Below, in pieces: positions 9,278-18,970 of a DNA stretch of 64,000 nt. This DNA is from Branchipolynoe longqiensis (taxonomy: Eukaryota > Annelida > Polychaeta > Phyllodocida > Polynoidae): contig CM059203.1 of NCBI GenBank assembly GCA_030323885.1, positions 4,402,001 through 4,466,000 on the forward strand, read 5' to 3'. The notes below the pieces were generated by a model. That model saw nothing but the letters and a program-made list of their open reading frames with translations, searched no databases and was not told where the DNA came from. Each line of letters starts with the position of its first letter. The first letter of the stretch is position 1. The translations under genes and the position numbers were made by a program.

Positions 9278-9642
9278 CAGTAAAACCTCTCTAACCGACC
9301 ACCTTCACAGATCGACCACTCCCCTATATCGATCGCTTTATTTGGGTTCCAAACGATCGCGCATACAATACCATTGATACGATTTTAAAAAAACTCCTTA
9401 AACCGACCACCTCCCTAAATGGACTACAGTAAAACCTCCATAACCTACCACCTCCCCAGATCGACAAATCGATCGGTTTATTTGGGTCCCAACAATACCA
9501 TTGTAACCATATTCTAACTCCCGAAACCGACCACCTCCCTAAATGGACCACTTAAAGTCGGTCCCAAGGTTGGTCGATTTAGAGAGGTTTTACTGTATTT
9601 AAAGTCGGTCCCATGGTCGGTCGATATAGAGAGGTTTTACTG
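9278..9642. mobile_element. pogo/Tigger-like MITE, outer copy
   Basis: It starts CAGTAAAACCTCTCTA and ends with the complement (GAGGTTTTACTG), flanked by TA at 9,276-9,277 and 9,643-9,644. TA duplication and CAGTAAAACC-type ends are typical of pogo/Tigger Tc1-mariner MITEs. A second copy is inserted within it. Confidence 0.75.
9427..9595. mobile_element. pogo/Tigger-like MITE, nested inner copy
   Basis: This 169-bp copy has the same ends and its own TA flanks (9,425-9,426 and 9,596-9,597). It interrupts the outer copy just before its right AAAGTCGGTCCC arm. Confidence 0.78.
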
Positions 9643-9689
9643 TAATCTTCAAGGCCCATTTGTAATCACTCCACTCACTAACACCGACT

Positions 9690-9750
9690 GCTATTAGTTT
9701 GTTGTTTTACGGCCTAGCAACATCTAAGGTCATATCAGGAAGAGTTCAGA
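9690..9750 (-). mobile_element. SINE-A tail fragment
   Basis: Complement of the tail (TTGTTTTACGGCCTAGCAAC, then AAGGTCATATCAGGA). Truncated where the next MITE begins. Confidence 0.65.
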
Positions 9751-9751
9751 C

Positions 9752-9966
9752 GCAAAACCATGTAAACGCCAATCCAAAAATGGAGATAAACATTGGAATT
9801 AAACCTTCAAAAAGTTGGTTACAACATTTTTTTCTACCTTTTTTGTTCATTGCTCCACAACCATGTGATCATATTAAAAGTGGAATCAGTGAGAATTAAG
9901 ATTATTTTCATGAACAAATCTTTTATTTAAACTACATTTTTGGATTGGCATTTACGTGGTTTTGTG
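9752..9966. mobile_element. MITE with about 30-bp TIRs
   Basis: GCAAAACCATGTAAACGCCA at 9,752 pairs with the complement of TGGCATTTACGTGGTTTTGT ending near 9,966. The arms differ at only a few bases over about 30 bp. There is no coding capacity; the superfamily is not assigned. Confidence 0.65.
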
Positions 9967-10089
9967 CCTGAGCCCTTCATATGAATTGAACGCTTAAAAA
10001 GACGAAATGCCTAGCTAAATACACAAAGACTACAAACAAAATGTGTAATTTTAGGCACGAAACCCGCAATGAGAGAGCGAGGAGGGAGG

Positions 10090-10589
10090 NNNNNNNNNNN
10101 NNNNNNNNNNNNNNNNNNNNNNNNNNNNNNNNNNNNNNNNNNNNNNNNNNNNNNNNNNNNNNNNNNNNNNNNNNNNNNNNNNNNNNNNNNNNNNNNNNNN
10201 NNNNNNNNNNNNNNNNNNNNNNNNNNNNNNNNNNNNNNNNNNNNNNNNNNNNNNNNNNNNNNNNNNNNNNNNNNNNNNNNNNNNNNNNNNNNNNNNNNNN
10301 NNNNNNNNNNNNNNNNNNNNNNNNNNNNNNNNNNNNNNNNNNNNNNNNNNNNNNNNNNNNNNNNNNNNNNNNNNNNNNNNNNNNNNNNNNNNNNNNNNNN
10401 NNNNNNNNNNNNNNNNNNNNNNNNNNNNNNNNNNNNNNNNNNNNNNNNNNNNNNNNNNNNNNNNNNNNNNNNNNNNNNNNNNNNNNNNNNNNNNNNNNNN
10501 NNNNNNNNNNNNNNNNNNNNNNNNNNNNNNNNNNNNNNNNNNNNNNNNNNNNNNNNNNNNNNNNNNNNNNNNNNNNNNNNNNNNNNNNN
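10090..10589. other. Assembly gap (500 N)
   Basis: Exactly 500 N, a conventional placeholder, so the true size is unknown. ORFs drawn through it are artefacts. Confidence 1.
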
Positions 10590-10712
10590 ACATACATACA
10601 CACACATACATACCCACACATACAGAGAAACACACAGATAGACACACACAGAAATACACACACAGATACATACAGACATACATAGACAGACACAGGCAGA
10701 CAACAGACACAC
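10590..10712. repeat. CA-rich microsatellite at gap edge
   Basis: ACATACATACACACACATAC and CACAGATAGACACAC-type repeats. The gap probably reflects this array. Confidence 0.9.
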
Positions 10713-10914
10713 ATTATATTTTGTTAAAAACCCTAGTGCCATGGGCCTATGGCACTAATCCTTTCCCAGAATTTTCCTCCCAACCAGGAATACCTACCTA
10801 CAGTCCTGTAAGGTTCCAGGTCATCTCACATCACGTGGTCACGGCGAGATGACCATCTGGGTCATAGCTACAGGACTTTTGACAAGCTTGTCGAAATTAT
10901 TTTTGGTTCTTTCA
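10713..10914. other. Unassigned stretch with hairpin
   Basis: TAGTGCCAT and ATGGCACTA (about 10,734-10,757) form a perfect 9-bp stem around GGGCCT. Nothing else is recognised. Confidence 0.45.
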
Positions 10915-11056
10915 GCTCATATTACTTCAAAACTAATCATCTTTAATCAAAATCACTCCGGACTAATGATTAGTAGCTTGTAACGATCAATTTGATATAT
11001 TTATCTCAAAAATAAGACAAAAATTCAAGTGCCATCGGGCCATGCAACTTTAAGCA
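10915..11056 (+). mobile_element. TTAA-class MITE, right-end fragment
   Basis: It contains GATCAATTTGATATATTTAT and ends CATCGGGCCATGCAACTTTA, matching the right half of the TTAA-class MITE. Confidence 0.55.
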
Positions 11057-11176
11057 CAATGCACATGGAACATAAAGGTTACTTGTCTCAATTATCTCAA
11101 GAATCTTAATGCATATTTTGAATTCGTAGAAATAAATCAACTTACAAAATGTTGGAACTTGCTGCTTGTATTGGTT

Positions 11177-11914
11177 GCGGGAAATTCACGTACATTTACT
11201 TATGTGAAATACTTACTACTTACTGCGACGTTTATGTACATTTACTTTTGTGAAATATCTACTACTTACTGGGACCTTTATGTACATTTACTTATGTGAA
11301 ATATCTACTACTTACTGGGACGTTTATGTACATTTACTTATGTGAAATATTTACTACTTACTGGGACGTTTATGTACATTTACTTTTGTGAAATATCTAC
11401 TATTTACTGGGACGTTTATGTACATTTACTTATGTGAAATATCTACTACTTACTGGGACGTTTATGTACATTTACTTATGTGAAATATCTACTACTTACT
11501 GGGACGTTTATATACATTTACTTTTGTGAAATATCTACTAATTACTGGGATGTTAAATACACTTACTTTTGTGAAATATCTACTACTTACTGGGACATTT
11601 ATGTTCATTTACTTTTATGAAATATCTACTACTTACTGGGACGTTTATGTACATTTACTTATGTGAAATATCTACTACTTACTGGGACGTTTATGTACAT
11701 TTACTTTTGTGAAATATCTACTACTTATTGGGACATTTATGTACATTTACTTATGTGAAATACCGACTACTTCCTGGGACGTTTATGTACATTTACTTAT
11801 GTGAAATATCTACTACTTACTGGGACGTTTATGTACATTTACTTTTGTGAAATATCTACTACTTATTGGGACATTTATGTACATTTACTTATGTGAAATA
11901 CCGACTACTTACTG
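11177..11914 (+). repeat. 46-bp satellite, about 16 copies
   Basis: The unit begins GGGACGTTTATGTACATTTA and continues CTTATGTGAAATATCTACTA. Successive GGG starts are 46 bp apart (for example 11,271 and 11,317). Copies differ at a few fixed sites (TTATG or TTTTG). No coding potential. Confidence 0.93.
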
Positions 11915-12250
11915 TCCCTTTGAAGGCGGCAACTTCCTTGACCTTTCCATATTTTTCACATCCCTCTTGTATTTCCTCTAAAATATCTAAAACGAAAACA
12001 AATACCACCATACCATCAACACCTAGGAAGACCTCATGAAAGTTCTGTTGAAATACAAACAAATTTAGCTAGATGTTTTACAACTCTTGTTATGAATTCA
12101 AAATTATTGAAAATTGACCCGATGTAGACAAGTTATGCTTTACTGATGGATATAATCATATACATTTAATCAGTGGAAATTTAAACCCCGTAAAATAGCG
12201 TAGACCTGAAAATTGACAGTGAATTAAACATGATAGCATAATGGTGACTT
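11915..12250. other. Unassigned stretch
   Basis: AT-rich sequence between the satellite and the first 24-bp palindromic repeat. No ORF or repeat is recognised. Confidence 0.4.
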
Positions 12251-12274
12251 GGTCGTAATGCGAAGCATTACGCT
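12251..12274. repeat. 24-bp palindromic repeat, copy 1
   Basis: GGTCGTAATGCGAAGCATTA plus CGCT. Its heart is an inverted repeat, CGTAATGC-GAA-GCATTACG. The same 24 bp (one difference) lies at 14,915-14,938, each time immediately left of a GC-rich element. Confidence 0.85.
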
Positions 12275-12420
12275 TGATGCGAGGAAAGGAAGAGTCCCCC
12301 CCCCCCTCCTGACCCCGGGCTGTCGCGCAGCATTCGCGCCTCGCGCGACGCCCGCTGCTCACCCTCGCCCTCCCCCGGCCCTGAGCTTTCACGCCTTCCT
12401 TGCCACTGCTCACCTTCTCC

Positions 12421-12429
12421 CTTATAAGG
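12421..12429 (+). promoter_or_regulatory. TATA box of element 2
   Basis: CTTATAAGGC lies about 150 bp inside the left end, as in elements 1 and 3. Confidence 0.55.
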
Positions 12430-12505
12430 CCGCCCGCCCGCCTCCTTCAGCCATTCGCCTCCAGTCTCCACCACGCTGCCCTTCTTCTCTTCGGACCGCT
12501 CCAGG

Positions 12506-13402
12506 ATGCCCAGACCGCCCATCCCAGCACCTCGGGCACACCTCGCCGGGGGAGCGGCGCAGAGCACACCGCCCATCCCGGCACCTCGGGCACGCGTCGC
12601 CGGGGGGGCGGCGCAGAGCACACCGCCCATCCCGGCACCTCGGGCACACGTCGCCGGGGGGGCGGACCCTCCCCCGCCACCTAAAGCAGCGCGGAAGGGA
12701 GCACGGACGGCCGCCGCGGCCACGCCGGGCCCCTCCTCGGGCACGCCGGGAGGCGCCTCGCCGAGCTCGGCCCCGGGTTCCCCCCCGGCGCCTCGGGACC
12801 AGCCCTCGGGCACCGAGGCCGCCACCCCCCAGGCGCCTCAACAGATCACGGCCTGCCCCGAGATCCTGCTCAAACCTCGCCGGACCTCCTCACCGGATCC
12901 CTCCAAGGAGCGGGCCTCCTCTATCTTTGGCCGCCCCCCCCTTGTCGACCTAGGCCCCGGACACTCCCGCCCACACAGGGAACCCTCACCTCGCACCTCA
13001 CACCTCAGACGACACAGCCCAGCCTCACGAGGGACCCTCCCCAGACAGCCCAGCCGCCGACCTCACGACACCGCCTTCACGACCCTCCTCTCACTGCTCC
13101 TCTTCCCGTTTTACCTGCTTTGGACCTCACCTCGCCGGACTCCACCTCGGACCGCTGCAACTCCTCAGGCCGCCCCAAGCATGCCAGGACAAGGCAAGGG
13201 CTCCCGGACGACCGCCCTGGCCACGCCGGGGCCCTCCTGCGCGGACGCAGGCCCCCGACACTCCCCGCCCACGCCTTGGTGCGGGTGGGGGGGGGGTCTC
13301 CGGGGAGGCTCGCTGCGCCTCATCTGCCGCTCCACCCCTACCTCCCCCGCCCGTGCTCGTCGGGAACCAGGTCTGCCTGCCTGCCTGCCTGCCATCACCT
13401 AG
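12506..13402 (+). pseudogene. Degenerate Gag-like ORF of element 2
   Basis: A 298-aa open frame starts with three tandem 18-aa units (PPIPAPRAHLAGGAAQST type, 54 bp each). ATPGPSSGTPGGASPSS follows, which mirrors STPGPSSGSPGGSAA of the element 1 Gag, and then Arg/Pro/Ser-rich text. The coiled coil, core domain and Cys/His cluster of element 1 are not present. In such GC-rich DNA open frames occur by chance, so translation is doubtful. Confidence 0.45.
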
Positions 13403-14405
13403 GTCTGCCTGCCTGCCTGCCATCACCTAGGTATGCCTGCCTGCCTGCCATCACCTAGGTCTGCCTGCCTGCCATCACCTAGGTCTGCCTGCCTGCCTGC
13501 CTGCCTGCCATCACCTAGGTCTGCCTGCCTGCCTGCCACACCGCAGTCACCATCGGATTGCTGGTCACCCACGTCACCCACGTCACCCAGCCATGGCACC
13601 CTAGGTCTGCCTGCCTGCCATCACCTAGGTCTGCCTGCCTGCCATCACCTAGGTCTACCTGCCTGCCATCACCTAGGTCTGCCTGCCTGCCTGCCATCAC
13701 CTAGGTCTGCCTGCCTGCCATCACCTAGGTCTGTCTGCCTGCCTCACCGCAGTCACCATCGGATTGCTGGTCACCCACGTCACCCACGTCACCCAGCCAT
13801 GGCACCCTAGGTCTGCCTGCCTGCCATCACCTAGGTCTGCCTGCCTGCCATCACCTAGGTCTACCTGCCTGCCATCACCTAGGTCTGCCTGCCTGCCTGC
13901 CATCACCTAGGTCTGCCTGCCTGCCATCACCTAGGTCTGTCTGCCTGCCTGCCTGCCATCACCTAGGTCTGCCTGCCTGCCTGCCTCACCGCAGTCACCA
14001 TCGGATTGCTGGTCACCCACGTCACCCACGTCACCCAGCCATGGCACCCTAGGTCTGCCTGCCTGCCATCACCTAGGTCTGCCTGCCTGCCATCACCTAG
14101 GTCGGCCTGCCTGCCATCACCTAGGTCTGCCTGCCTGCCTGCCATCACCTAGGTCTGCCTGCCTGCCATCACCTAGGTCTGTCTGCCTGCCTGCCTGCCA
14201 TCACCTAGCTCTGCCTGCCTGCCTCACCTAGGTCTGCCTGCCTGCCTGCCTGCATCACCTAGGTCTGCCTCCCTGCCTGCCATCACCTAGGTCTGCCTGC
14301 CTGACTGCCTGCCATCACCTAGGTCTGCCTGCCTGCCTGCCATCACCTAGGTCTGCCTGCCTGCCTGCCATCACCTACGTCTGCCTGCCTGCCTCTGCCA
14401 TCACC
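13375..14405 (+). repeat. CCTGCCATCACCTAGGTC minisatellite with higher-order units
   Basis: Units of 20-28 bp built from TGCCTGCC and CATCACCTAGGTC. A longer insert starting CAGTCACCATCGGATTGC recurs at 13,544, 13,750 and 13,992, giving higher-order periods of 206 and 242 bp. Entirely inside element 2. Confidence 0.92.
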
Positions 14406-14852
14406 TTCGCTGCCTGCTATAACCCAGCCCTGAGGACTTCGCTGCCCCCCTGCTCGGCCCTCCTCGGACCTCCTCACCGGATCTCGCCAAGGAGCGGGCC
14501 TCCTCTTTTTTGGCCGCCCGCTCCCTGTCGACGCAGCCCCCGGACACTCGCCTCAAGGCCCAGGGGACCTGGACCTCCGAGGCGGTGCACTCCTACGTGC
14601 CCCGCCTCGCCCCCTCGGGCGCGCCTCGAGCCCTCTCCTCCGTTTTGGTGGAGGGCTCTTCGGCGCACCCCCTTCCATAGACCCTCAGGACTCCCTCCTC
14701 GGGCCTTTCCCTCGGCCGGACGCTCTCAGCATATAACCTACCCTCGATATCTTCTCTATAGCTTTTGATATTTGCACTGTTACCTGCCCTGTATATCTCT
14801 TCTATATGTTTTGATACTGATTGCTGTATATTGCTCTGTTTATATATTGCCC

Positions 14853-14874
14853 GAGGCATCTCAATAAACGCCTC
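14853..14874 (+). terminator. Poly(A) signal in hairpin, element 2
   Basis: GAGGC and GCCTC arms enclose a loop with AATAAA (14,863-14,868). Confidence 0.6.
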
Positions 14875-14914
14875 AGTTTCCCACTCCCGAGTTCTGTCTT
14901 CCTTTTTGCGCATC

Positions 14915-14938
14915 GGTCGTAATGCGAAGCATTACGTT
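14915..14938. repeat. 24-bp palindromic repeat, copy 2
   Basis: Identical to 12,251-12,274 except for one T/C. It forms the whole spacer between elements 2 and 3. Confidence 0.85.
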
Positions 14939-15081
14939 TGATGCGAGGAAAGGAAGAGTCCCCCCCCTCCTGACCCCGGGCTGTCGCGCAGCATTCGCGC
15001 CTCGCGCGACGCCCGCTGCTCACCCTCGCCCTCCCCCGGCCCTGAGCCTTCACGCCTTCCCTGCCACTGCTCACCTTCTCC

Positions 15082-15090
15082 CTTATAAGG
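15082..15090 (+). promoter_or_regulatory. TATA box of element 3
   Basis: CTTATAAGG, conserved across the three family members. Confidence 0.55.
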
Positions 15091-15395
15091 CCGCCCGCCC
15101 GCCTCCTTCAGCCATTCGCCTCCAGTCTCCACCACGCTGCCCTTCTTCTCCACCCACCCACCCAACTATCTCCTTCTAGCTCCCTTCCTGGTGGAGGGCT
15201 CTTCGGCGCACCCCCTTCCATAGACCCTCAGGACTCCCTCCTTGGGCCTTTCCCTCGGCCGGACGCTCTCAGCATATAACCTACCCTCGATATCTTCTCT
15301 ATAGCTGTTGATATTTGCACTGTTACCTGCCCTGTATATCTCTTCTATATGTTTTGATACTGATTGCTGTATATTGCTCTGTTTATATACTGCCC

Positions 15396-15417
15396 GAGGC
15401 GTCTCAATAAACGCCTC
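15396..15417 (+). terminator. Poly(A) signal in hairpin, element 3
   Basis: GAGGCG (15,396-15,401) and CGCCTC (15,412-15,417) form a perfect 6-bp stem; AATAAA is in the loop (15,406-15,411). Confidence 0.65.
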
Positions 15418-15458
15418 AGCTTCCCACTCCCGAGTTCTGTCTTCCTTTTCGCGCATCA

Positions 15459-15563
15459 GGGAGTTAGACTACCCTGACAATGGTATTGTTGGGACCCAAA
15501 TAAAGCGATCGATATTGGGGAGTGGTCGATCTGTGGAGGTGGTCGGTTAGAGAGGTTTTACTG
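15459..15563 (-). mobile_element. pogo/Tigger-like MITE, half copy
   Basis: It runs from GGGAGTTAGAC to the terminal GAGGTTTTACTG with TA after it. The other half is missing, and the break coincides with the end of GC-rich element 3. Confidence 0.7.
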
Positions 15564-15596
15564 TACTATATTATGCAATAAATGTATATGTAATTA

Positions 15597-15938
15597 CTTT
15601 GTTTGTTTGTTGTTGTTTTACGTCCTAGCAACATCTAAGGTCATATCAGGACGGGTACCGACTTTTGACAGTGCGCACTCATGGCGACTTTATAGTGCTG
15701 TCCCACTGGGAAACCAGGCCGCCGGCACCATGACCTGGTATCCCACTCATCACATTATCCTGACACTGAGCACACCAGTCCTTGCCCTATCCTAATAATG
15801 CCGAGTGCCTGGCTAGGAAGCGACAAGTATCAATTTTAAAGTCATCGGTTTGACTCGACCGGGACTCGAACCCACGACCCCACGATCTACCAGCACGGGA
15901 GACGGATGCTCTACCTCATTCGGCCATCCCGTCTGGTT
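15597..15938 (-). mobile_element. SINE-A, full length with 10-bp target duplication
   Basis: On the minus strand it has the GGATGGCCGAATGAG head, B box, core and tail ending AAACAACAACAAAC. Both sides carry TATGTAATTA (15,587-15,596 and 15,939-15,948), direct evidence of LINE-type retroposition. Confidence 0.9.
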
Positions 15939-15948
15939 TATGTAATTA

Positions 15949-16590
15949 GTAGCAGAGCTATGATATGCATCATTTGGATATAATTACTACAATATTAGAT
16001 AATACATTATACATGAATATTACTATATATTCAGATATCTATATATAAATATTAGGAGTGCTATATTATGTATGTTTGTGCATAATTATTAGTAGAGCTG
16101 GTATTGTATTCTGTGCATGTAAATATTAGCGACTGCCGTATAAAAAAAACATGTTTCATTTAGCGCCACCTTTAGAGCTCATTGCTTTGTATTATCGGCT
16201 ATTGGACGTCAAATGCACTGCTATATATGCATATATATACCGTGTATGTCCCAATAGAAGCACGCTACCCAATAGAAGCACACACCCCATTTCAAGATTG
16301 AAATCACACACAAATTTACGATCATATTCAGACTGAATGCACATTAAATAAGACAATCCCACTTTATCTCAGAGGCACGACAAAAACAAATCCATGAAAT
16401 AATAAACAGTGATGAATGTTTCACAATATCTGTATATGTAATCATAGTACATGTTAATTTGAAACAAACCATCACAAATATTTTTTTACTTTGTGCCCAC
16501 GGAAAATAAATTGACGTGCATCCATGTGTCTGCACTCGCTCAGTGTGCATGTATTTGGACATATAAGGTATATGCATATGTATGCATATA
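15949..16590. other. AT-rich stretch with SINE-C scrap
   Basis: A degenerate repeat of the type TATTAGnAGTGCTATATTATG occupies parts of 15,950-16,140 and recurs at 16,790-16,960. A fragment of the SINE-C 3' end on the minus strand is at 16,150-16,215 (TTTAGAGCTCATTGC, then GGCTATTGGACGTCAAA). The remainder is unassigned. Confidence 0.45.
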
Positions 16591-16768
16591 CAATAAAACC
16601 TCTCTATACCAATCCTTCCAGAGATCGACCACTCCCCTATATCGATCGATTTATTTGGGTCCCAACAATACCATTGTAAGGATATTTTAACTCTCTAAAC
16701 CTCCCACCTCCCTAAACGGACCACTTAAAGTATGTCCCTTGGTCGGTCGATTTAGAGAGGTTTTACTG
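16591..16768. mobile_element. pogo/Tigger-like MITE (178 bp)
   Basis: CAATAAAACCTCTCTA to GAGGTTTTACTG, flanked by TA on both sides. The interior contains ATCGATCGATTTATTTGGG, as in the copies at 9.3 and 37.2 kb. Confidence 0.8.
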
Positions 16769-17009
16769 TATATATATATGTATATTAGCAGGGTTAGACA
16801 ATGTAGTCTGTGTATCTAAATATTAGCATTTCCATATTACATAATGCATTATCTGTAAATACATATTAGCTGTACTATATAATGTACAGGTGTACATAGT
16901 ATGTACATAGTAGGTCTATATAATGCATTATAGAAATATATATATTATCAGTGCTATATAAAAGTAAGGTCTATTGTACCAATCAAACTAACACCATGTT
17001 CTTGTTTTT

Positions 17010-17313
17010 TTCTTGAAGATTTATACTGCCTATCATGGATAAGTCTGAATAGACTTGTTTTCACCATTAGACAGTTTGTCAATAGAAAGCCCGAGCCTAC
17101 ACTTTTACCGACCCAAGGGATTTTTTACCTCCCACACCACATAGACATGGTATGAGAGCAACTGGCCTTTGATGATGCTGTAAGTTATACACAGCAGTGG
17201 AAATCCAAATTGGCAGAGGTGGGGGCACAAGGAATCGAACCACCGACCTTCAGATTAGGAGTCTGACCTAGAAAAAAGTCAGACACTCTAACCACTCTGC
17301 CAGAGAGAACACC
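17010..17313 (-). mobile_element. SINE-D, tRNA-Arg(CCT)-like head
   Basis: On the minus strand the head resembles a tRNA. An anticodon-like stem CAGA/TCTG encloses CTCCTAA (anticodon CCT), followed by B box GGTTCGATTCC. An extra run (GACTTTTTTCTAG type) splits the anticodon region. The body contains GGCTTTCTATTGAC. Other copies: 49,605, 53,996 and 54,905. Confidence 0.75.
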
Positions 17314-17366
17314 AATTATAGATATTCTTTTAATGCCAGAAATTAAACCTATCAGACTATCCAAGC

Positions 17367-17745
17367 TCAAAGACCCTATAATACTAAGACGGCTCACTCC
17401 CTATCTCTCCCATGGTAATGTAAATTTCGCAGTGCCACCTTGTGGTGGGTTTGATAAGCCCGGCTGCTGGTTGGTGTTTCATATGTAAACACATACAATT
17501 ATATTATACATGAGATAGGTAAGTATGAATACACATCAAATGAAATAAAGCAATTAACAAATATACATCTCATCATCAGCACTCATAACATCATCACACA
17601 TCTTTCACATTCATATATACATTTATACATATAATATAGCACCTGTTTAACCAAGAGAACAGCCAGCGCACCAAGTGGTGGGTTTGATCATTTTGATTAC
17701 ACAGTACAGGCTGAGTGAGCCGTCTTAGTATTATAGGGTCTTTGA
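17367..17745. mobile_element. MITE with perfect 33-bp TIRs
   Basis: 17,367-17,399 and 17,713-17,745 are perfectly complementary over 33 bp (starting TCAAAGACCCTATAATAC). CAAGC flanks both sides (17,362-17,366 and 17,746-17,750), a 5-6 bp target duplication. The interior is AT-rich and non-coding. A partial relative is at 48,386-48,603. Confidence 0.85.
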
Positions 17746-18009
17746 CAAGCTTAAAACTCAAGGAACTCTTGACCAGAATACCAAGAGTGAAGTGGCCTTC
17801 AAGTACAAGTGATCTCATGGTCCCTCTCCCTTCTCATTGAACACATCTCGCCTGTCGATGGGATGGCCACAGTCCGATATGCCCCGTTATCAGCTGTGAG
17901 AGGCTTCCATCTGGGTCCGAGACAAAGTAAGGTCTCAATAGGTAGATCTACTTCAGAAATTTAACTTGGTTATCGAAACACACCCAACTTTGAGCATTTT
18001 AAACCGGGG
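17746..18009. other. Unassigned stretch
   Basis: No feature recognised between the MITE and the minisatellite. Confidence 0.35.
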
Positions 18010-18616
18010 CTTGCACTGAGTGTGGGGTTAAGCGTGGCTTTGTTTTGGAATGGGTTTGTGCTGGGGTTGTGCTGTGTTTGGACTGGGCTATGACTAGGCT
18101 TTGATTGGGCTTTGATTGGGATTTGATTGGGCTTTGACTGGGCTTTGATTGGGCTTTGATTGGGCTTTGATTGGGCTTTGACTGCATTTTGACAGGTTTT
18201 GGACTAGGTTTCGATTGGACTTTGACTGGGTTTGGACTGGGTTTGGACTGGTTTTGGACTGGGCTTTGATTGGTTTTGGACTGGGGTTGGACTGGTTTTG
18301 GACTGGGTTTTGATTGGTTTTGGACTGGGTTTTAATTGGTTTTGACAGGTTTTGGGCTAGGTTTCGATTGGCCTTTGATGCAGGTTTGGACTAGGTTTCG
18401 ATTGGACTTTGACTGGGTTTAGACTGGATTTGAAGTGGTTTTGGACTGGGTTTTGATTGGTTTGGACTGGGTTTTGATTGGTTTTGGACAGGGGTTTGAT
18501 TGGTTTTGGACTTCGTTTTGATTGGTCTTAGACTGGGTTTTGATTGGTTTTGGACTGGGTTATGATTGGTTTTAGACTGGGTTTTGATTGGTTTTGGACT
18601 GGGTTTTGATTGGGTA
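18010..18616. repeat. TTTGGACTGGGTTTTGATTG minisatellite
   Basis: An imperfect array of 11-13-bp halves (TTTTGATTGG and TTTGGACTGGG). Minus-strand ORFs across it are Ser-Lys-Pro-Asn repeats with no other protein feature. Confidence 0.88.
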
Positions 18617-18706
18617 AAATCAATGGTTGAATAAAAAACAAACAATTCTCGCCGTAAACATGGCCTATGCTGCCGACACGGTGTAAAGAAACCACCAATT
18701 AATCAA
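18617..18706 (+). mobile_element. LINE-zeta 3' end fragment
   Basis: CAATTCTCGCCGTAAACATG, then CCACCAATTAATCAATCAAG. The minus-strand fragment at 33,075-33,607 ends the same way, with CAATCAATC at its tail. Confidence 0.55.
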
Positions 18707-18970
18707 TCAAGCCCAGTATGACATACTTACTTATTACGCACTCAGCGTGACCTCAATTCTTACTTACCGCTCTTAGAGTGAGTGACCTTCTTGACTACTC
18801 ACGATTGACTAGTTACTGCTCAGTAATCACTACTCACTACCACTCGCATAGTTCTGACACGATGCACCTCTCCAGTTCTCACCTGTAAAATAAAGACAAA
18901 GCATGAGGCTCAAGCATGAATACATTCATAATATAATATAGTAATATCAACCATTCGGCCCATCCCATCA
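18707..18970. other. Unassigned stretch
   Basis: It contains loose ACTTACTTATTACGCACTC repeats around 18,720-18,850. No gene recognised. Confidence 0.35.

Larger units (their letters stand above)
12275..14914 (+). mobile_element. GC-rich TIR element 2
   Basis: It starts TGATGCGAGGAAAGGAAGAG and ends TTCCTTTTTGCGCATC, inverted ends of the same family as element 1. In order it has a TATA box (12,421), a degenerate gag N-terminus, a second gag-like start near 13,180 (MPGQGKGSRTTALATPGPS), a long CCTAGG minisatellite and a 3' region with AATAAA in a hairpin. It has no RT or recombinase. Segments near 12,870-13,080 and 14,457-14,650 match the post-gag region of element 1 read on its minus strand. 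Confidence 0.8.
14939..15458 (+). mobile_element. GC-rich TIR element 3 (520 bp, internally deleted)
   Basis: It begins TGATGCGAGGAAAGGAAGAG and ends TTCCTTTTCGCGCATCA. The first 200 bp match the start of element 2 and the last 260 bp match its end; the middle is replaced by about 30 bp. It keeps the TATA box (15,082) and poly(A) hairpin (15,396-15,417) but no coding region, as a minimal mobilisable derivative would. Its size and TG...CA ends could suggest a solo LTR, but elements 1 and 2 do not carry this unit at both ends. Confidence 0.8.

Noticed and set aside
9977..10742. ORFs of 190-245 aa across the first gap
   Set aside because: Most of each consists of undefined residues from 500 N.
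12251..12280. Helitron 3' hairpin
   Set aside because: A hairpin followed by CTT is suggestive, but there is no CTRR terminus at an A/T target, no TC start, and the hairpin lies outside the inverted ends.
12268..12841. Gly/Ala/Arg-rich ORFs on the minus strand of element 2
   Set aside because: High GC suppresses stops; there is no domain and the TATA and poly(A) signals point to the plus strand.
14939..15458. Element 3 as a solo LTR
   Set aside because: It has TG...CA ends, TATA and AATAAA. But elements 1 and 2 carry its left part only at the left and its right part only at the right, and no target duplication is seen.
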